This document shows positions 34,540-46,008 of a DNA stretch of 64,000 nt, in pieces; position 1 is the stretch's first letter; the number at the start of each line of letters is the position of its first letter. The notes beneath the pieces were generated by a model, which saw only the letters and a list, made by a program, of their open reading frames with translations, had not been told where the DNA came from and searched no databases. Origin of the DNA: Trichosanthes cucumerina (taxonomy: Eukaryota > Streptophyta > Magnoliopsida > Cucurbitales > Cucurbitaceae); NCBI GenBank assembly GCA_036507285.1, contig CM071840.1, forward strand, positions 55,733,847 to 55,797,846. The letters are read 5' to 3'. A program made the translations under genes and the position numbers.

Positions 34540-35340
34540 TTATTTTTCAAACAATTCATATGCTTTTGTCTCGACCTTTTTTGCCTTTTTCCCTAACTCA
34601 CACACATCAATATGTACTTCATCAAGAGTAGGTGTTACAATAGTAGAAGTGTTACAAACAAACCAGTCTTTGCAATCTAATCTCCTAGTAAACTCACTAG
34701 CATGTATTGACACTAAATTACAAAGCATTTCATTTTGAATCTTACCACTTTCTGCCTCAACAATAGGCTTATTTTCAATAGGTAAACTAACCCTTTCCAA
34801 AGTTGAACTAACATTGAAAATTGGTTTAGGTTTAGTGTACCTTGTAGACTTTCTTTGGAGACGTTTTTCAATCTTTATGGCAATGTGCACCATCCTCTCC
34901 AAATCCTCATAAGGTTGAAGATCAAGTTGAATTGCAATCTCCTTATTAAGTCCTTTAAAGAACCGAGCCATTGTAACCGTCTCATCCTCATAAATTTTGA
35001 GATCTTCAAGCAACGTTTGCATCTCCATGTAGTAAGCCTCCACACTTTGGCTCCCTTGTCTCAAAGTTCGCAAGTTATGGAAAAACTTAGGAACAAAGTG
35101 CTCCCGCATTATTTGCTTAAGAACATTCCATGATTCAATTGGACGGTTAAGGTTCTTCCTACTCAAAAATAATTTATCCCACCAAGTAATGGCATAATCT
35201 CTAAGATGAGAAACGATGAGTTTTACCTTTTTCTCCTCATTCAAAGTGCAATAATGAAAGACATGCTCAACTTGCCTTTCCCATTGAATGTACTCCGTCG
35301 GATTTGTACTTCCATAGAATTTAAGAAATTTCAGCTTCAT
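34540..35340 (-). CDS. J gag (Retrotrans_gag domain)
   Basis: 266 residues, open. Residues about 15-150 are a Ty3/Gypsy gag capsid domain: EYIQWERQVEHVFHYC, KVKLIVSHLRDYAITWWDKL, the MREHFVPKFFHNLRTLRQGSQ helix pair and MARFFKGLNKEIAIQLDLQPY. The capsid would form particles in the cytoplasm. No CCHC zinc knuckle follows, and cysteine-poor sequence leads to a TAA, after which the same frame continues. The start Met sits almost at the conserved domain, preceded by a run of nine A, so the true N-terminus may be missing. Gag kept open while pol is lost is the usual state of gag-only derivatives. Confidence 0.75.
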   Translation of the reverse strand: MKLKFLKFYGSTNPTEYIQWERQVEHVFHYCTLNEEKKVKLIVSHLRDYAITWWDKLFLSRKNLNRPIESWNVLKQIMREHFVPKFFHNLRTLRQGSQSVEAYYMEMQTLLEDLKIYEDETVTMARFFKGLNKEIAIQLDLQPYEDLERMVHIAIKIEKRLQRKSTRYTKPKPIFNVSSTLERVSLPIENKPIVEAESGKIQNEMLCNLVSIHASEFTRRLDCKDWFVCNTSTIVTPTLDEVHIDVCELGKKAKKVETKAYELFEK

Positions 35341-36337
35341 GTTTTTTTTTTGGTTTGTTTCTGCAAAACTAAAAAAAGTAACACAAAAATGAACCTCACA
35401 AGCACTCCCTCATTTGTTTTCACTCGTTAAGGTATAGTCACTCGTGTATACACTCAAAACAGAAAAATACTCTCAACAAACTCACAATTTCACTCGCATG
35501 AGCCAATAAGCAAAGTTTGCAATCAAGTGATAGACAACACACTAAGAAAATAAAATAGCATAAATATGGAGCAAAACGAATATCGAATAAGAAACAAGTT
35601 ATGAATGAAAGAAAATGGCAGAATTGTAACAAAAAATGGAAGGATAAGAGATGGAATGAGACAAAGGGTATAGGAGTTACAATATTAAACACCAACAACT
35701 AATGCAATATTCCAACAAATAACTCTTCCAAATTGAATGATCTAAAGTTAATGTGTAATTGAAAGGAGTTACAATCTGATTTTATTACATGAAAAACAAA
35801 TTGGAGTTACACAAGACATAATCAATTTATTTAAAAACTTATGGCTGGAATTTTCAATGGGTAACAGACATGCATTTATTGCAAATGGAAATTTGTAACA
35901 TATGTGGGGAAATCAAACAACAACATTCAGATCTAACATGGAAATATCAGATCTAAGCTCAAGAAATGAAAGATATAAACAAAGAACACCATAGAACATC
36001 AAGAATCAAAGAAAACTTATGCTCTCGGTTTTCTCAGTTTTCGGAACAGATTATGAAAATAAAGCATTTTCACTCTTAAGAAAGTAGAATTCGAAGACCT
36101 TATGAACGACAAAGTTGAAGCTAACAAAGACCTTATGAACGACAAAGTTGAACCTAAGACAAAGATCTATAACTTCGTAGAAGACAACAATAACAGAAGA
36201 TTGACGTAAATGACACTTTTTTAGAGTTTTTATGAGAAGACAGAATCTGACGAGATGAACATAAGGAATAAAGAATCAAAATAAAATTAAGAAAATAATA
36301 GAAACAACGGGAACATATATCCGATCTAGAACCTAAA
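35341..36337 (-). other. J leader
   Basis: Untranslated region between primer site and gag. A 31-33 bp block containing GACCTTATGAACGACAAAGT is tandemly duplicated near 36097 and 36129. No other structure seen. Confidence 0.7.
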
Positions 36338-36349
36338 GCTCTGATACCA
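36338..36349 (-). other. J primer binding site
   Basis: TGGTATCAGAGC on the minus strand, two bases from the 5' LTR. Confidence 0.9.
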
Positions 36350-36351
36350 AA

Positions 36352-37150
36352 TGATAAGTAACTCTTGAGAATTTAAAATCTAACAACCTTGTTCTTAAAC
36401 AAGACCTTTAGATCTAAAATCCAAAAACCTCAAATCTACATGATTTCATCCCAAGGAAGAAGATAGAAACGGATTTACCTTGATGATCAAGATCAAGAGT
36501 AGAGAAAACTTGTTTCTAAATAAAAGATTCGAATCACTCCATAAGTAGTTTGATCAACGCTACTTGAATGATCCTAGCATGCAAATCTAAACACAAGATA
36601 TGCAAAGAAACATGCTCATGGCTTAAGAAGCAAAATATGCAACTTTTCATTCAAAACATGATTCCCAGTCCTTTTTACAATACATCTTAGATGGCTTTAT
36701 ATAGCCTTCCAATTGTAACCTAAAACTAAGCTAACATGACATGTTTGAGAATGTTACTTCCCTAACTTTAATGTCATAACCATCCACTACTAAAATGTAA
36801 CCTAAAACATTGTAATAGAAACTTTAAAACTGAAATTACAAGTAAATGAGGTATAAATCCGAGAATTAATCTTCTAACAACAATTCTAGTCTTTGTAACC
36901 TCCCAAGGTGTAAATGAAGCTCCACTTTAAGTAACTCGAAGTGTAGTCCCATTAATTGATGCTTGACTTGCATTAAATGAAGCTTGAGATGCACTTAATT
37001 TCATTTAATTGCAACTTAAGTTCTTTCAATGCAACTTGACTTCAATATTAATGCAACTTGAGTTCATCATAAATGAAGCCTTGATGCATTTAATGCAACT
37101 CTATTTTTAGCTCTTCTTTAGTCTTGACTAGCGTTGTAGGATTCATATCA
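36352..37150 (-). repeat. J 5' LTR
   Basis: Pairs end to end with the 3' LTR. Its outer side touches C4 RT sequence at GATAACCTACATC, giving a precise insertion edge. Confidence 0.9.
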
Positions 37151-37957
37151 GATAACCTACATCATTCCCAATGAGTAGGATTCATCCACATAGAGAATTA
37201 GGAATGCGACAGACCTATTGATAATTTTCTTGTATACACAAGGTTCATCATCATTCTGGTCAAAACCATAAGAACTGATAGCCTCATCAAATTTTATATT
37301 CCAGGACCTAGAGGCTTGTTTCAGTCCATAAATCGACCTTTCAAGCCTGCAAACCTTTTGCTCTTGTCCTAGTTTAATGAACCCTTTGGGTTGGTCCATG
37401 TAGATGGTTTCTTCAAGATTGTCATTCTAAAAGGCTATCTTGACATCCATTTGCCATACCTCATAGTCATAATATGTGGCAATGGCAAGAAGGATACGGA
37501 TAGACTTTACCATAGCAACAGGTAAAAAGGTCTCCTCATAGTCAACCCTTTCAACTTGGGTATAACTCTTTGCTACTAGCCTAGCTTTAAAGGTTTGCAC
37601 CTTCCCATCCACACCACGTTTTCTCTTGTAGATCCACTTACAACCTATAGGTTTTACCGCATCAGGCTTATCTACAAGATCCCAAACAGAATTGAAGTGC
37701 ATAGACTCCATTTCTTGGTTCATGGGTATGACCCATTTGTCTTTGTCAATGTCAACCATTGCTTGATTATAAGTCAATGGATCCTTGCAGTTGTCATCTG
37801 GTATAACAACTTGGATTTCAGCTAAACCCATGTAATGGTCAGGCTGTATCACAACTCTCCCACTACGTCGAGGCATACTCAACTCTTGAGATGGACCCTC
37901 TTGACTAGACAAACTAGTATCAACAACTCTTGTTGACGTACTAGTGTTCTTTAGCAA
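37151..37957 (-). pseudogene. C4 reverse transcriptase, N-terminal two thirds
   Basis: Frames 37957-37427 and 37399-37157 give MPRRSGRVVIQPDHYMGLAE, QEMESMHFNSVWDLVDKPD, GCKWIYKRKRG, MVKSIRILLAIATYYDYEVWQMDVK, MDQPKGFIKLGQ and YGLKQASRSWN. At the catalytic box one base is lost, so YVD is followed by out-of-frame ESYSLGMM and a stop. J is inserted about 20 bp further on, at GGTTATC. Everything downstream in pol is missing. The N-terminal part also bears a stop between the two frames. Confidence 0.85.
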
Positions 37958-38899
37958 CCTTTGCTATTATTCCGTCTAACTCTCTCAACACTACCTTACT
38001 TTTTGGTTTGTGGTCCCTTATGTGGTCCTCCTCAAAGAATGTGGCATTTGTCAACACAAAGACCTTATCTTCCTTAGGATCATAGAATAAACCACCTCTT
38101 GTTTCTTTTGGGTATCCTACGAATAGGCACAACTTTGAACGTGAATCCAACTTCTTTGGATTTGTCACAAGCACATGTGTTGGACAACCCCATATTCTGA
38201 AGTGACATAAACTACCTTTACGTCCTTTCCAGAGTTCAAAAGGTGTTTCAGAAACACTTTTGGAGGGTACACTATTCAAAATGTATACTACAGTCTCCAC
38301 TGCATAACCCCAAAAGGAACTAGGGAGATGAGCATAACTCATCATTGATCGAACCGTGTCCAACAAGGTTCTATTTCTCTATTCCGATACACGATTTTGC
38401 TATGGTGTGCCGGGAGCTGAGAGTTGGGATGTAATTCCATGTTCTATCATATAGTTCTGGAATTTTAAATCCATGTACTCTTCACCTCGATCCGATCGAA
38501 GTGTTTTAACTCTTTTACCTAATTGATTTTCAACCTCAGCCTTGAATTCCTTGAACTTTTCAAGTGCTTCAGACTTGTGGTGCATTAGGTAAATATGCCC
38601 ATATCTTGAATAATCATCTATAAAAGAGATGAAATATTCATATCCTCCCCTGGTTTTAACATTCATCGGACCACAAAGGTCTGAATGTATAAGCTCTAGA
38701 GTATCTTTGGCTCTATGACCTTTTCCACTAAAAGGTCTTTTAGTCATTTTGCCTTCTAGGCAGGATTCACATACTGGCAAAGAATTTTCTTCTAACTCGT
38801 TTAGAAGTCCTTTCTTTACTAATCTCTCAATCCTATTGAGATTAATGTGACCCAATCTTAGATGCCAAAGATGAGCATTTTCTTTAGGAGAAATTTTAC
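37941..38899 (-). pseudogene. C4 integrase
   Basis: Frame 38855-38400 holds MGHINLNRIERLV, CESCLEGKM (zinc part), LELIHSDLCGPMN (first Asp), FIDDYSRYGHIYLMH and LRSDRGEEYM (second Asp). Two stops follow in the catalytic-Glu region (Gln and Arg codons to TAG near 38398 and 38375). Frame 38366-37941 carries LDTVRSMMSYAHLPSSFWGYAVETVVYILN and FVGYPKETRGGLFYDPKED. Apart from the stops the domain is close to complete, better preserved than in C1 and C2. Confidence 0.85.
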
Positions 38900-38904
38900 G
38901 TTTC

Positions 38905-39564
38905 TTAGTTTGTGCGTTTGCGATTTTTAAATAATTCGATGTTCAAAACCATTTTGACTGAATTAGGCCTTAAAACATACAATCCATTTTCTAATGAAGC
39001 TGAACATATTTCTAAACCTTTCTTCAAAATAAACACTTTATTCATAGAAAAGGAAACAGAAACACATTGTTCAATAAGGCAAGAAATGGAAATGAGGTTT
39101 CTAGTAAACCCTAGTATCACTAATATATTGTCCAACAATACATATTTCTTGCCAAAATAATGCATCATTGTGCCTACTTCTACAGCTCAGACGACCTCTC
39201 CATTTCCAACCCGGAGCGTTATCTCTCCTTGTTGTAGCTGCTGCCAGGAATCAATTCCCTGAAAAGAAGAACGAACATGATTAGTGGCGCTTGAATCAAG
39301 TATCCAAGTTGTTTTATCATTATCCACTAAACAAGCTTCTAGGCAAAGTAAATGATATTTACTTTCCTTCTTCTTTTCTCCAATGTACTTCGGACAGTTC
39401 TGTTTCCAATGCCCGTCTTCGTTGCAGTGGAAACACTTTCCTTTGTCAGCAACGTCTTTGACTTTCTTGCCCTTCTGGGCGGCAACTTTGTATGCTTGTT
39501 TCCCTTTACCAACCTTCTTCATGTTCTTCTTCTTACCTCTCAGGTTAGAAGAAGATGAAGCCAC
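38905..39564 (-). pseudogene. C4 gag zinc knuckle, protease and pre-integrase start
   Basis: Frame 39564-39187 has a lysine-rich tail and an intact CCHC zinc knuckle (CFHCNEDGHWKQNC), then the aspartic protease site changed from DSG to DSS in WILDSSATNH. The pre-integrase block continues at 39168-38905 in another frame (YVLLDNILVILGFTRNLISISCLIEQ; CSASLENGLYVLRPNSVK). The frameshift and the altered protease loop suggest loss of function. Confidence 0.8.
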
Positions 39565-40225
39565 TGTTTTTGTTTAAGAGGTCGAACCTCTATGATAACT
39601 CCTACTGGCAACATTTGTCTCACCTTTCGCTCCCTGTATTTTCATCAAAGATTGAAAGGTCTGGAGTTCATTCAGAAGGGAGGTAAGATTAAAAGTAAGC
39701 TTGTTCATAACAGCATTACTTCTAAACTACAGAAACTATCCGGAAGGGTTTCGAATGAAGTCGACAGCTCGACTCATCGATGGAAGCACCATTCGACTCC
39801 GCGATGTTAAAGTGTACCATCATGTCCAAGACATAATCCCGAATAAATGTACCCTCTGGCATCCTGGAGTTGAATATGTACTTTAGGGCATTACGTCGGG
39901 CTTGTGTGGACTATTGTCCAAACATACCCTTCACAGAATCCATGATTTCATTGGCGGTAATCATGCCCCCTCATGCTTCTTGGCTAATATATCGGACATA
40001 CTTGCGGCATGTAGACCTTGGCCTTATCATTGGCCTTGATCCATCGATCATATGCATCACGAACATTGCGTGGACGCATTCGAGCACGGCTTTTGAGGAC
40101 ACTCCTCGGTTAGCACAAACTTCGATCATCCACTACCAAAATAGTGTTGAGTTTGTTTTTCCATGTCATCATATTCTCTTGGTTAACTCTTTCTTTTCCA
40201 ATAAGGAAATTATAGAGCTAGACAT
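39565..40225 (-). pseudogene. C4 gag (badly frameshifted)
   Basis: The start context ATGTCTAGCTC matches that of C2 and E gag, and similarity at DNA level runs through to the zinc knuckle, but no frame stays open for more than about 60 codons. The usual phrases (for example the region around AREHVLDMMVHFN-like sequence near 39790) can only be read by switching frames. Confidence 0.6.
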
Positions 40226-42216
40226 TTTTTCTTTGAAAAATTACAAACAAACTTGTATGAGTTTCTTGCTATAACTCTAATCCAATCATGTTTTAGCTAA
40301 TTATCAAATGATTCCTAGGCCATTTATAATTTGCAATGATACTCAAAGGTTTAGAATGTATGACAGAAGGGTAATCAAAAATACTCCTCCTCCTGGATTA
40401 AGACACTCTTGACCAAAACCTAACACAGAATAACTCTTATTCCTATAGGTTTTAGTTACCATTTTTTTTTTGAGTCCGGATACATACACAACTTATGTAC
40501 CCCAGTGAGTGTAACCCTTTGTCTTTAGATCCCCAGTCTCGATGCAATAAAATCACGAAGGGAGGACTAGATTGGAAAATAGTCTAAGGAAATCTTTATC
40601 CCTCTCGGGTGTCTCACTGTGTTAGATCCCCTATGATCAAGCCCTCCAGAAGGGATTGTGCAGTCCGAGCCAAACTAGCAGTGACCATAGTGGTCTAACG
40701 GTTAAACCGACAAAAGAGATCGTAGGTTTTGTTTTCACTAAACTGCTCCCACTCACTATAAGTACCCTCTCCATTCACCTTGATATTGACTCATACAAAC
40801 ACCATCCGAAGGGGACGCTCCCGTTTGCGCCACGAGGCCAAGTATGAGTCTCACGGTGTGAACTTCCGGAGATAGCGTAGGTGGAAAAATATGTATCTCA
40901 TACACTTTTTCCTCCCCTTTGAATACTTTAAGTCTATAGGAATCTTTCTTAGGCTAAAACCGGCTAATGGTTTTACATAACTCTATCAACATAACTCTTA
41001 TATTGATGATCAATATAACTCTTATATTGATTTTATCCTAAGTTTGTTAATATAACTCCTTATATTAAACCTAGGATTTCTAGTTTATTAACCCTTAATA
41101 AACCCATTGACGCATTCTTGTAATTTATAAGGCTCTCTCGATTAAATTTCACTCCTAGGTCAGTTCCAGGTAGGGTGTTCCAGTTTAAAGTCGACTTAAA
41201 TACCCCAACCTAGATGCAGAATTTTCCTTACACAGAGTTCCTTTTTTAATCATAGCTTATAAATTATTTGGTTCCCAATTCTAATCTAATTAGAACTAGA
41301 TAACCTAAAGTCTATTATTTCCAAGTTCTAAACAATTTAAAACTAATAATTAACCTTAGGTGACATGCATACTATGTTATAGTGCTTGATCATTCATCAC
41401 ATGAATAATAAGACATTCATAGCATATTCATCTCATGAAAAATAATGCATGTCAATGTTGTCCAAAAATTAATATAACAACCTTATATTAATTAATCATG
41501 CAAACTATATAATATAACTCCTTATATTATAAATGATGCATGAAAATGCTTAACCTAAGGTGGGATTTCTAAAATACAAGCATACACTATGCATGACAAT
41601 AATTACACAACAATTGCATAATTAAAATAGCAAAAATTAGACCAATTTTGGCACCCTAGAAATAATTTTAATTAATATAATCTAATTATATTAATTACAA
41701 TTAAAATTATTAAATATATTAAAATAAATCATTTTTATAATTAATATAGATAATAAAAAAACGTTTCTGCCCGTTGCTCCTCGCGTTAAACGTATCCGCG
41801 TTGTAACGCATGAGAGCAGAAGGCGGTAACGCCGCTTTTGTCATTTTTCGCCGGCGTTGCAACGCTAGAGGTGGCGTTGCAATGCTTCCTCCTGCGCGCG
41901 CCTTCTCACACAAGCGCGGCGTTGCAACGCTGCACACAGACAACATTGAGAATCACCATTCCTTTGCTCGTTTTTGCTCCGTTCTTCTCAGCAACCACTT
42001 TGCCTTAATCGACACGGACTTACAGACTCGATTTACAATTAAATTTGTCCAAAACACCGACCCTTACATTGAACATTTCAATGGATATTGTAAATCTAAG
42101 TGCCAAAAATTGAAAACATCTAATTTCGCAAAAAACCGTTCATACATCTCATGTAAAAACAGTAAATCCCACCTTGTTCTTGAAAAATCCAGAACATAAG
42201 TCAAGAACGTAATTGG
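40226..42216 (-). other. C4 leader
   Basis: About 2.0 kb of untranslated sequence with the group's block order. On the minus strand a GC-rich part near 41940-41764 is dense in GCGTTGCAACGC-like palindromes, then an AT-rich middle, then TTCG hairpins. Small frames such as 41810-42199 on the + strand are antisense and not conserved. Confidence 0.75.
40796..40827 (-). promoter_or_regulatory. Predicted leader hairpin 2 (C4, co-varied)
   Basis: Outer arms are CAAAC/GTTTG, where the D, C2, E and F copies have CAAAT/ATTTG. Both sides changed together, so pairing is kept. Confidence 0.6.
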
Positions 42217-42228
42217 GCTCTGATACCA
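42217..42228 (-). other. C4 primer binding site
   Basis: TGGTATCAGAGC on the minus strand, two bases from the LTR. Confidence 0.9.
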
Positions 42229-42230
42229 AT

Positions 42231-43802
42231 TGAAGGAAATCGAAGTCCCCGCAGCGGAAGCGATTGCGAATCGTTCGCTCTTGATTTAGTTACAACGGAA
42301 AATTTAAGAACGTAAAACATAGATTAAGCACATATAATAAAATGGACAACAAATATTTACCTTTGAAGAATCTTTCTTCAAGTGCTCCTCTCTTCACGAT
42401 CAAGATCAATGCAACACGAACTCGTACGAACACCGACACCACAACCGGATCTTCTCCGTTGTTCTCTAGGTGAGGGAGGAAGATGGGTTCCCTTTAGGAG
42501 TGGTGAGGTATTTTGTGTGAGAGATGTGTGTTTTCGATCTCTTCAAACAACACAACAAGGAAGCTGGGAATAGCTTAGAATGATTTTCAAAATAACTTAA
42601 CCTAGTTGCATCTCATGCAACCATATATATAGGGAAATAGGATGGAAATGACCATCCTACCCCTCCTTTTATCTCTCTTTAGTATATAGTTTATATATGA
42701 ATCTAATTCACATTAAAACTATATATTATATCAATTACATCATATATAATTGATATAATTCCTCATGTATAAAATTTAACACTTCAATTTCATTCCTAAC
42801 TTTATACCCTCAATATTACCATGTTGAGCCAACGGAGGGATCTAATGGACCTACAGTTCATGACCTCCAATGATGTGAGATTAACTGATCAAACTCTTTG
42901 ATCCAGTTAATCAATATTCATTAACTACAAGTCACTCCACTATAGACTTGTAGCTGCACTCTCCTCACTGTAGATATTATTGTATCCACTGATATAGTCA
43001 TTACCCATGAGTCGACCCTTTACAGGTTGTTCGTAATCACAGTTGGGTCAAATTACCGTTTTACCCCTGTGATTACCTCTTTACTCTTTAAGCACCACTG
43101 ATCCTTTAATGAACAACAAGTCTAAGGTCCTACCTTAGACTCATACCCTCATAGAGGGAGGAGCCCCGTTGTTCAAGACTTGGAGCCAGTTCTTAAGGGA
43201 ACAACCTATCTAATTCCTCAGTAGAGGAATGAGTGAATTCCATGTTGCACAGTTAAGTCCCCAGCTACCTACAAGGTTCTGTCCCTGAGAAGGTAGGCTT
43301 GTTGAGTCGGCTACAGGCCACTCTCACCCATACTAGTCTAAGGAAAACCCCTATAAGCAGGAGTTCTTAACTTGTTCAGGATTCAGGTCAAGTCACAATG
43401 ACCATCTATAAATTACTGGTCTTATGTTGTTAACGGTGTTATAGTGGTTAGACTAATAATTTACGATCCAGTCTTGTATGAACTCTTCATACAGGATGCC
43501 CCCACTCACATGTCAACTACATGAATGAGTTGGATTACCTCATTTGTACTAATTACAAAGTGGGTCGCATCCATGGTGTGACCAGAATGAGGTTTCCAAC
43601 CTTATTCTTATACCATAGACTATTTAGGTTATAATCTTGAATTCAACCCAAATAGTGTCCACTACACTGATTTCAAGATAAACGTTATAACCTTGGAGCT
43701 TAGTTTATTGGATTTATAAAAGCAAGACTGTAGTCTTATCAAAACAAATAACACTTTATTTAATTGATCAAAATTACACAAGTTTGGGCATAAATCCCAA
43801 CA
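42231..43802 (-). repeat. C4 5' LTR
   Basis: 1,572 bp, opening TGTTGGGATTTATGCCC and closing ..CCTTCA on the minus strand. Same family as the C3 LTR at 51166-52637. Confidence 0.9.
42621..42632 (-). promoter_or_regulatory. LTR TATA box (C4)
   Basis: CTATATATATGG on the minus strand inside the 5' LTR, at the same relative place as in C3. Likely core promoter of the element. Confidence 0.6.
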
Positions 43803-43807
43803 CTTGT

Positions 43808-45539
43808 AACATGTCACCTAAAACTATGAGAATATGCATTTGTATTCAAGCGTTAAAAGTAAACGTGGAATCATAATAGATTTTCAGAAAAACCAACAAG
43901 TATGTCGTTACTCGTAAGGCATATAAATGATATAAACACTTTTAAAACATGTCACAATCCACGTTGTGTAGGGCACGCCCAGTACAACCAACGTTTACTC
44001 TACGATGTAGTGAGGCCCGCCCAACACTCCTATTGTCTTTGTCATAGTGGGGCCCACCCAGCACTCACGACAACATTGTTGTCACGGAGTACACTCAACG
44101 TCGACAACAGAATATGACCTGTGTGCACACGGTACCATAAAGCCTCGGGCTCAATATCTCAGTCATTTACTCAATTGGGTCTCAGAAAACATCACAAAAA
44201 TGTTTGAACATGCCTGCTTATTTTTTCTTTCATAAAACTCAAGCTTACTCAGCTTGTTCATAAAACTGAAAATCTTTAAATCAAACTTGGTAGTACATAC
44301 TTGCTCGAAATCATAACATTTCCATAAATTTCGGCAATCAATAGACATATGCTCATGTATAAATTTCATCAAGACCTTTAGGGTCACAATGAATACTTGA
44401 AACCATATCTAGGAAAATATTTATACTCATAAACATGTGTTCACAAAGAAAACATAAACCATTGAAATCTTTCATTCTAGCAAAACTTGCATTTCTTAAA
44501 GCATGTTTCAAGCATCTAGTTCATTTTCGAAGTTCGTTTTGTCACTCACAGTGTTAAACTAGAACCTTGGCCCGTACACTCGACCTATCTCCTCTTGGCC
44601 TGTCAAACAAACCAAATCCATGTATTAGCACCTCGAGCTCATGATTTTTAACCTTAAAATTACAAAAAACACACCATCAAATTTTCTAGCATTTCACAGA
44701 TTTTATACCTTGTATTCAAGCAGACATAACTTCTACATTACTTATCCAAAAAGGATGTACTCTATACCAAACTCTTCCTTTTTTAATCCTCTAAAACTCA
44801 TATGAAGAAATGAAATTGAGATTCCTAACGAATGTATTCGTAAATACCTCGAAAGCTTCTTCCGTAAAAACAATCTGCTGCTGTTTCCAGATTCGATTTC
44901 CTGCTGCACAACAAACGTAACCTGAACTTTAAAACATCTTTCAATTGTTTTCTACTCACGATTTCTTCACAACAGTTGTATGAAATTCAATAAAATTTCC
45001 AACCATACCTATTAGAGCTTCTGATTCCAACTCTACAGATCAAGACAACCAAAACACCAGAGGCTTCTCGGATTTGAGAACAAATTTTGTCTTCTGCCTT
45101 CCTCTTCACAAAACAGTAACTTAAGGTCAGAATTGGCTCGAGCATCCTTCACAAACTTTGTTCAAAAATGAATTAGCTTTCGAGAAAACCAAACCTCAAC
45201 TCTTACCTCTTTCTGTGGAGCTCGAGATGAACAGAAAATCAGAATAGGGTTGAGTTGACCACCTTGCTGCTATACAAACAAACTTTGAGTTCTCCTCCCT
45301 TCTTCTGCAACTCTAACTCATGAAAATCACCTTCTTCTTCTTCCTTTCTCCTTCTCCCACGAAACCCTCAGCTTGTCTTTGTTGAAATGAGAAGAAAATC
45401 GATGGAAAATAAGTTATTTAAAAAGAAACATAGGTGGGGGTCCCACCTTCCACTTTCCTTTCTCGCTTTTCCTTTCTTTTCTTTTCTTTTCTCTTCTTTT
45501 TTTTAAAACAAAACCAACCATAATATATTAACCTTTTCA
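43808..45539 (-). repeat. B solo LTR, right part
   Basis: Resumes the B LTR after C4 (CATGTCACCTAAAACTATG) and runs to the CT-rich end next to the TATTG target. About 0.85 kb of this is the end missing from the copy at 393-1765. Poly-pyrimidine tract at about 45455-45505. Confidence 0.8.
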
Positions 45540-45544
45540 TATTG

Positions 45545-46008
45545 TCTAACAAAATGTAATTCCGGCCAAAATGTAGCTTCACCGTCCCCGGATCCAACCC
45601 GTAGAGTCACCTCACCCTCTCGCAGCGGCTGCCAAGAATCAATCCCCTGAAAAGAAGAACAAACATGGTTAGTGGCGCCCGAATCCAATATCCAGGCAGA
45701 GTCACTACTCTCAACTAAACAGGTTTCTGTCACAAGTAAATCACATTCACCTTGATTCTTCCTCTTGGCGTGAATTTTGGATGCTTCCTCTCTTCCAAAT
45801 GTCCGCCCCATTGCGGTGGAAACACTTTCCTTTCTGCGCAACGTCCTTGACCTTCTTGCCCTTCCGGCGCGTAGCTCGGTCGATTTTACCTCTTCATCCT
45901 CTTCTTCCCTTTCGGGCATGAAGAAGCAACAGGTTTCGTCCTAGAGGTCGAACCCCTGTGATAAGACCTAAAGGCAACGTTTGCCTCAGCTTCCGACGTC
46001 TTGATCCT
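45545..46008 (-). pseudogene. Copia E gag tail, zinc knuckle and protease
   Basis: The protease motif WILDSGATNHVCSSF is intact (about 45650-45700), followed by QGIDSWQPLREGEVTLRVGSG. The zinc knuckle is damaged: in the knuckle frame it reads CFHRNGADIW, with one cysteine and the histidine replaced, and the frame shifts relative to the protease. The upstream arginine-rich tail is read in the long frame 45919-45503. Bounded on the right by the inserted element at 46009 and on the left by the B LTR. Confidence 0.75.

Larger units (their letters stand above)
33164..37150 (-). mobile_element. Element J: non-autonomous Gypsy with gag only
   Basis: Two LTRs (795 and 799 bp) start TGATAAGTAAC and end TTCATATCA on the + strand. 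About 17 substitutions and one 4-base indel separate them (near 2%). A primer site, a leader of 1 kb, a gag frame, a fused pol remnant and a polypurine tract lie between, on the minus strand. Total length is about 4.0 kb. Protease, RT, RNase H and integrase core are missing, so it would need proteins from a related Gypsy element. Its right target copy is GATAA; the left one is deleted. Confidence 0.85.
32339..43802 (-). mobile_element. Copia C4, nested in B solo LTR, carrying J
   Basis: TG..CA ends are flanked by CTTAT (32334-32338) and CTTGT (43803-43807), one mismatch apart. On the minus strand: 5' LTR, primer site, leader, gag, protease, integrase and RT up to its catalytic box, then element J, then a truncated 3' LTR. 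RNase H, the end of RT and the inner half of the 3' LTR have been deleted. Over about 716 comparable LTR bases I count about 28 differences, near 4%. Confidence 0.85.
31843..45539 (-). mobile_element. Solo LTR of B family in Copia E, split by C4
   Basis: TATTG lies at both 31838-31842 and 45540-45544, and E pol continues on either side. The left part (31843-32338) and right part (43808-45539) join to an LTR of about 2.2 kb that aligns with 393-1765. No internal B sequence is present, so this is a solo LTR. The exact ends are ambiguous by a few bases because a 9-bp stretch (GACAATATG on the minus strand) is shared by both junctions. Confidence 0.8.

Noticed and set aside
41810..42199. 129-codon plus-strand frame
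   Set aside because: Antisense to the C4 leader, and not conserved in the leaders of C2, D or F.
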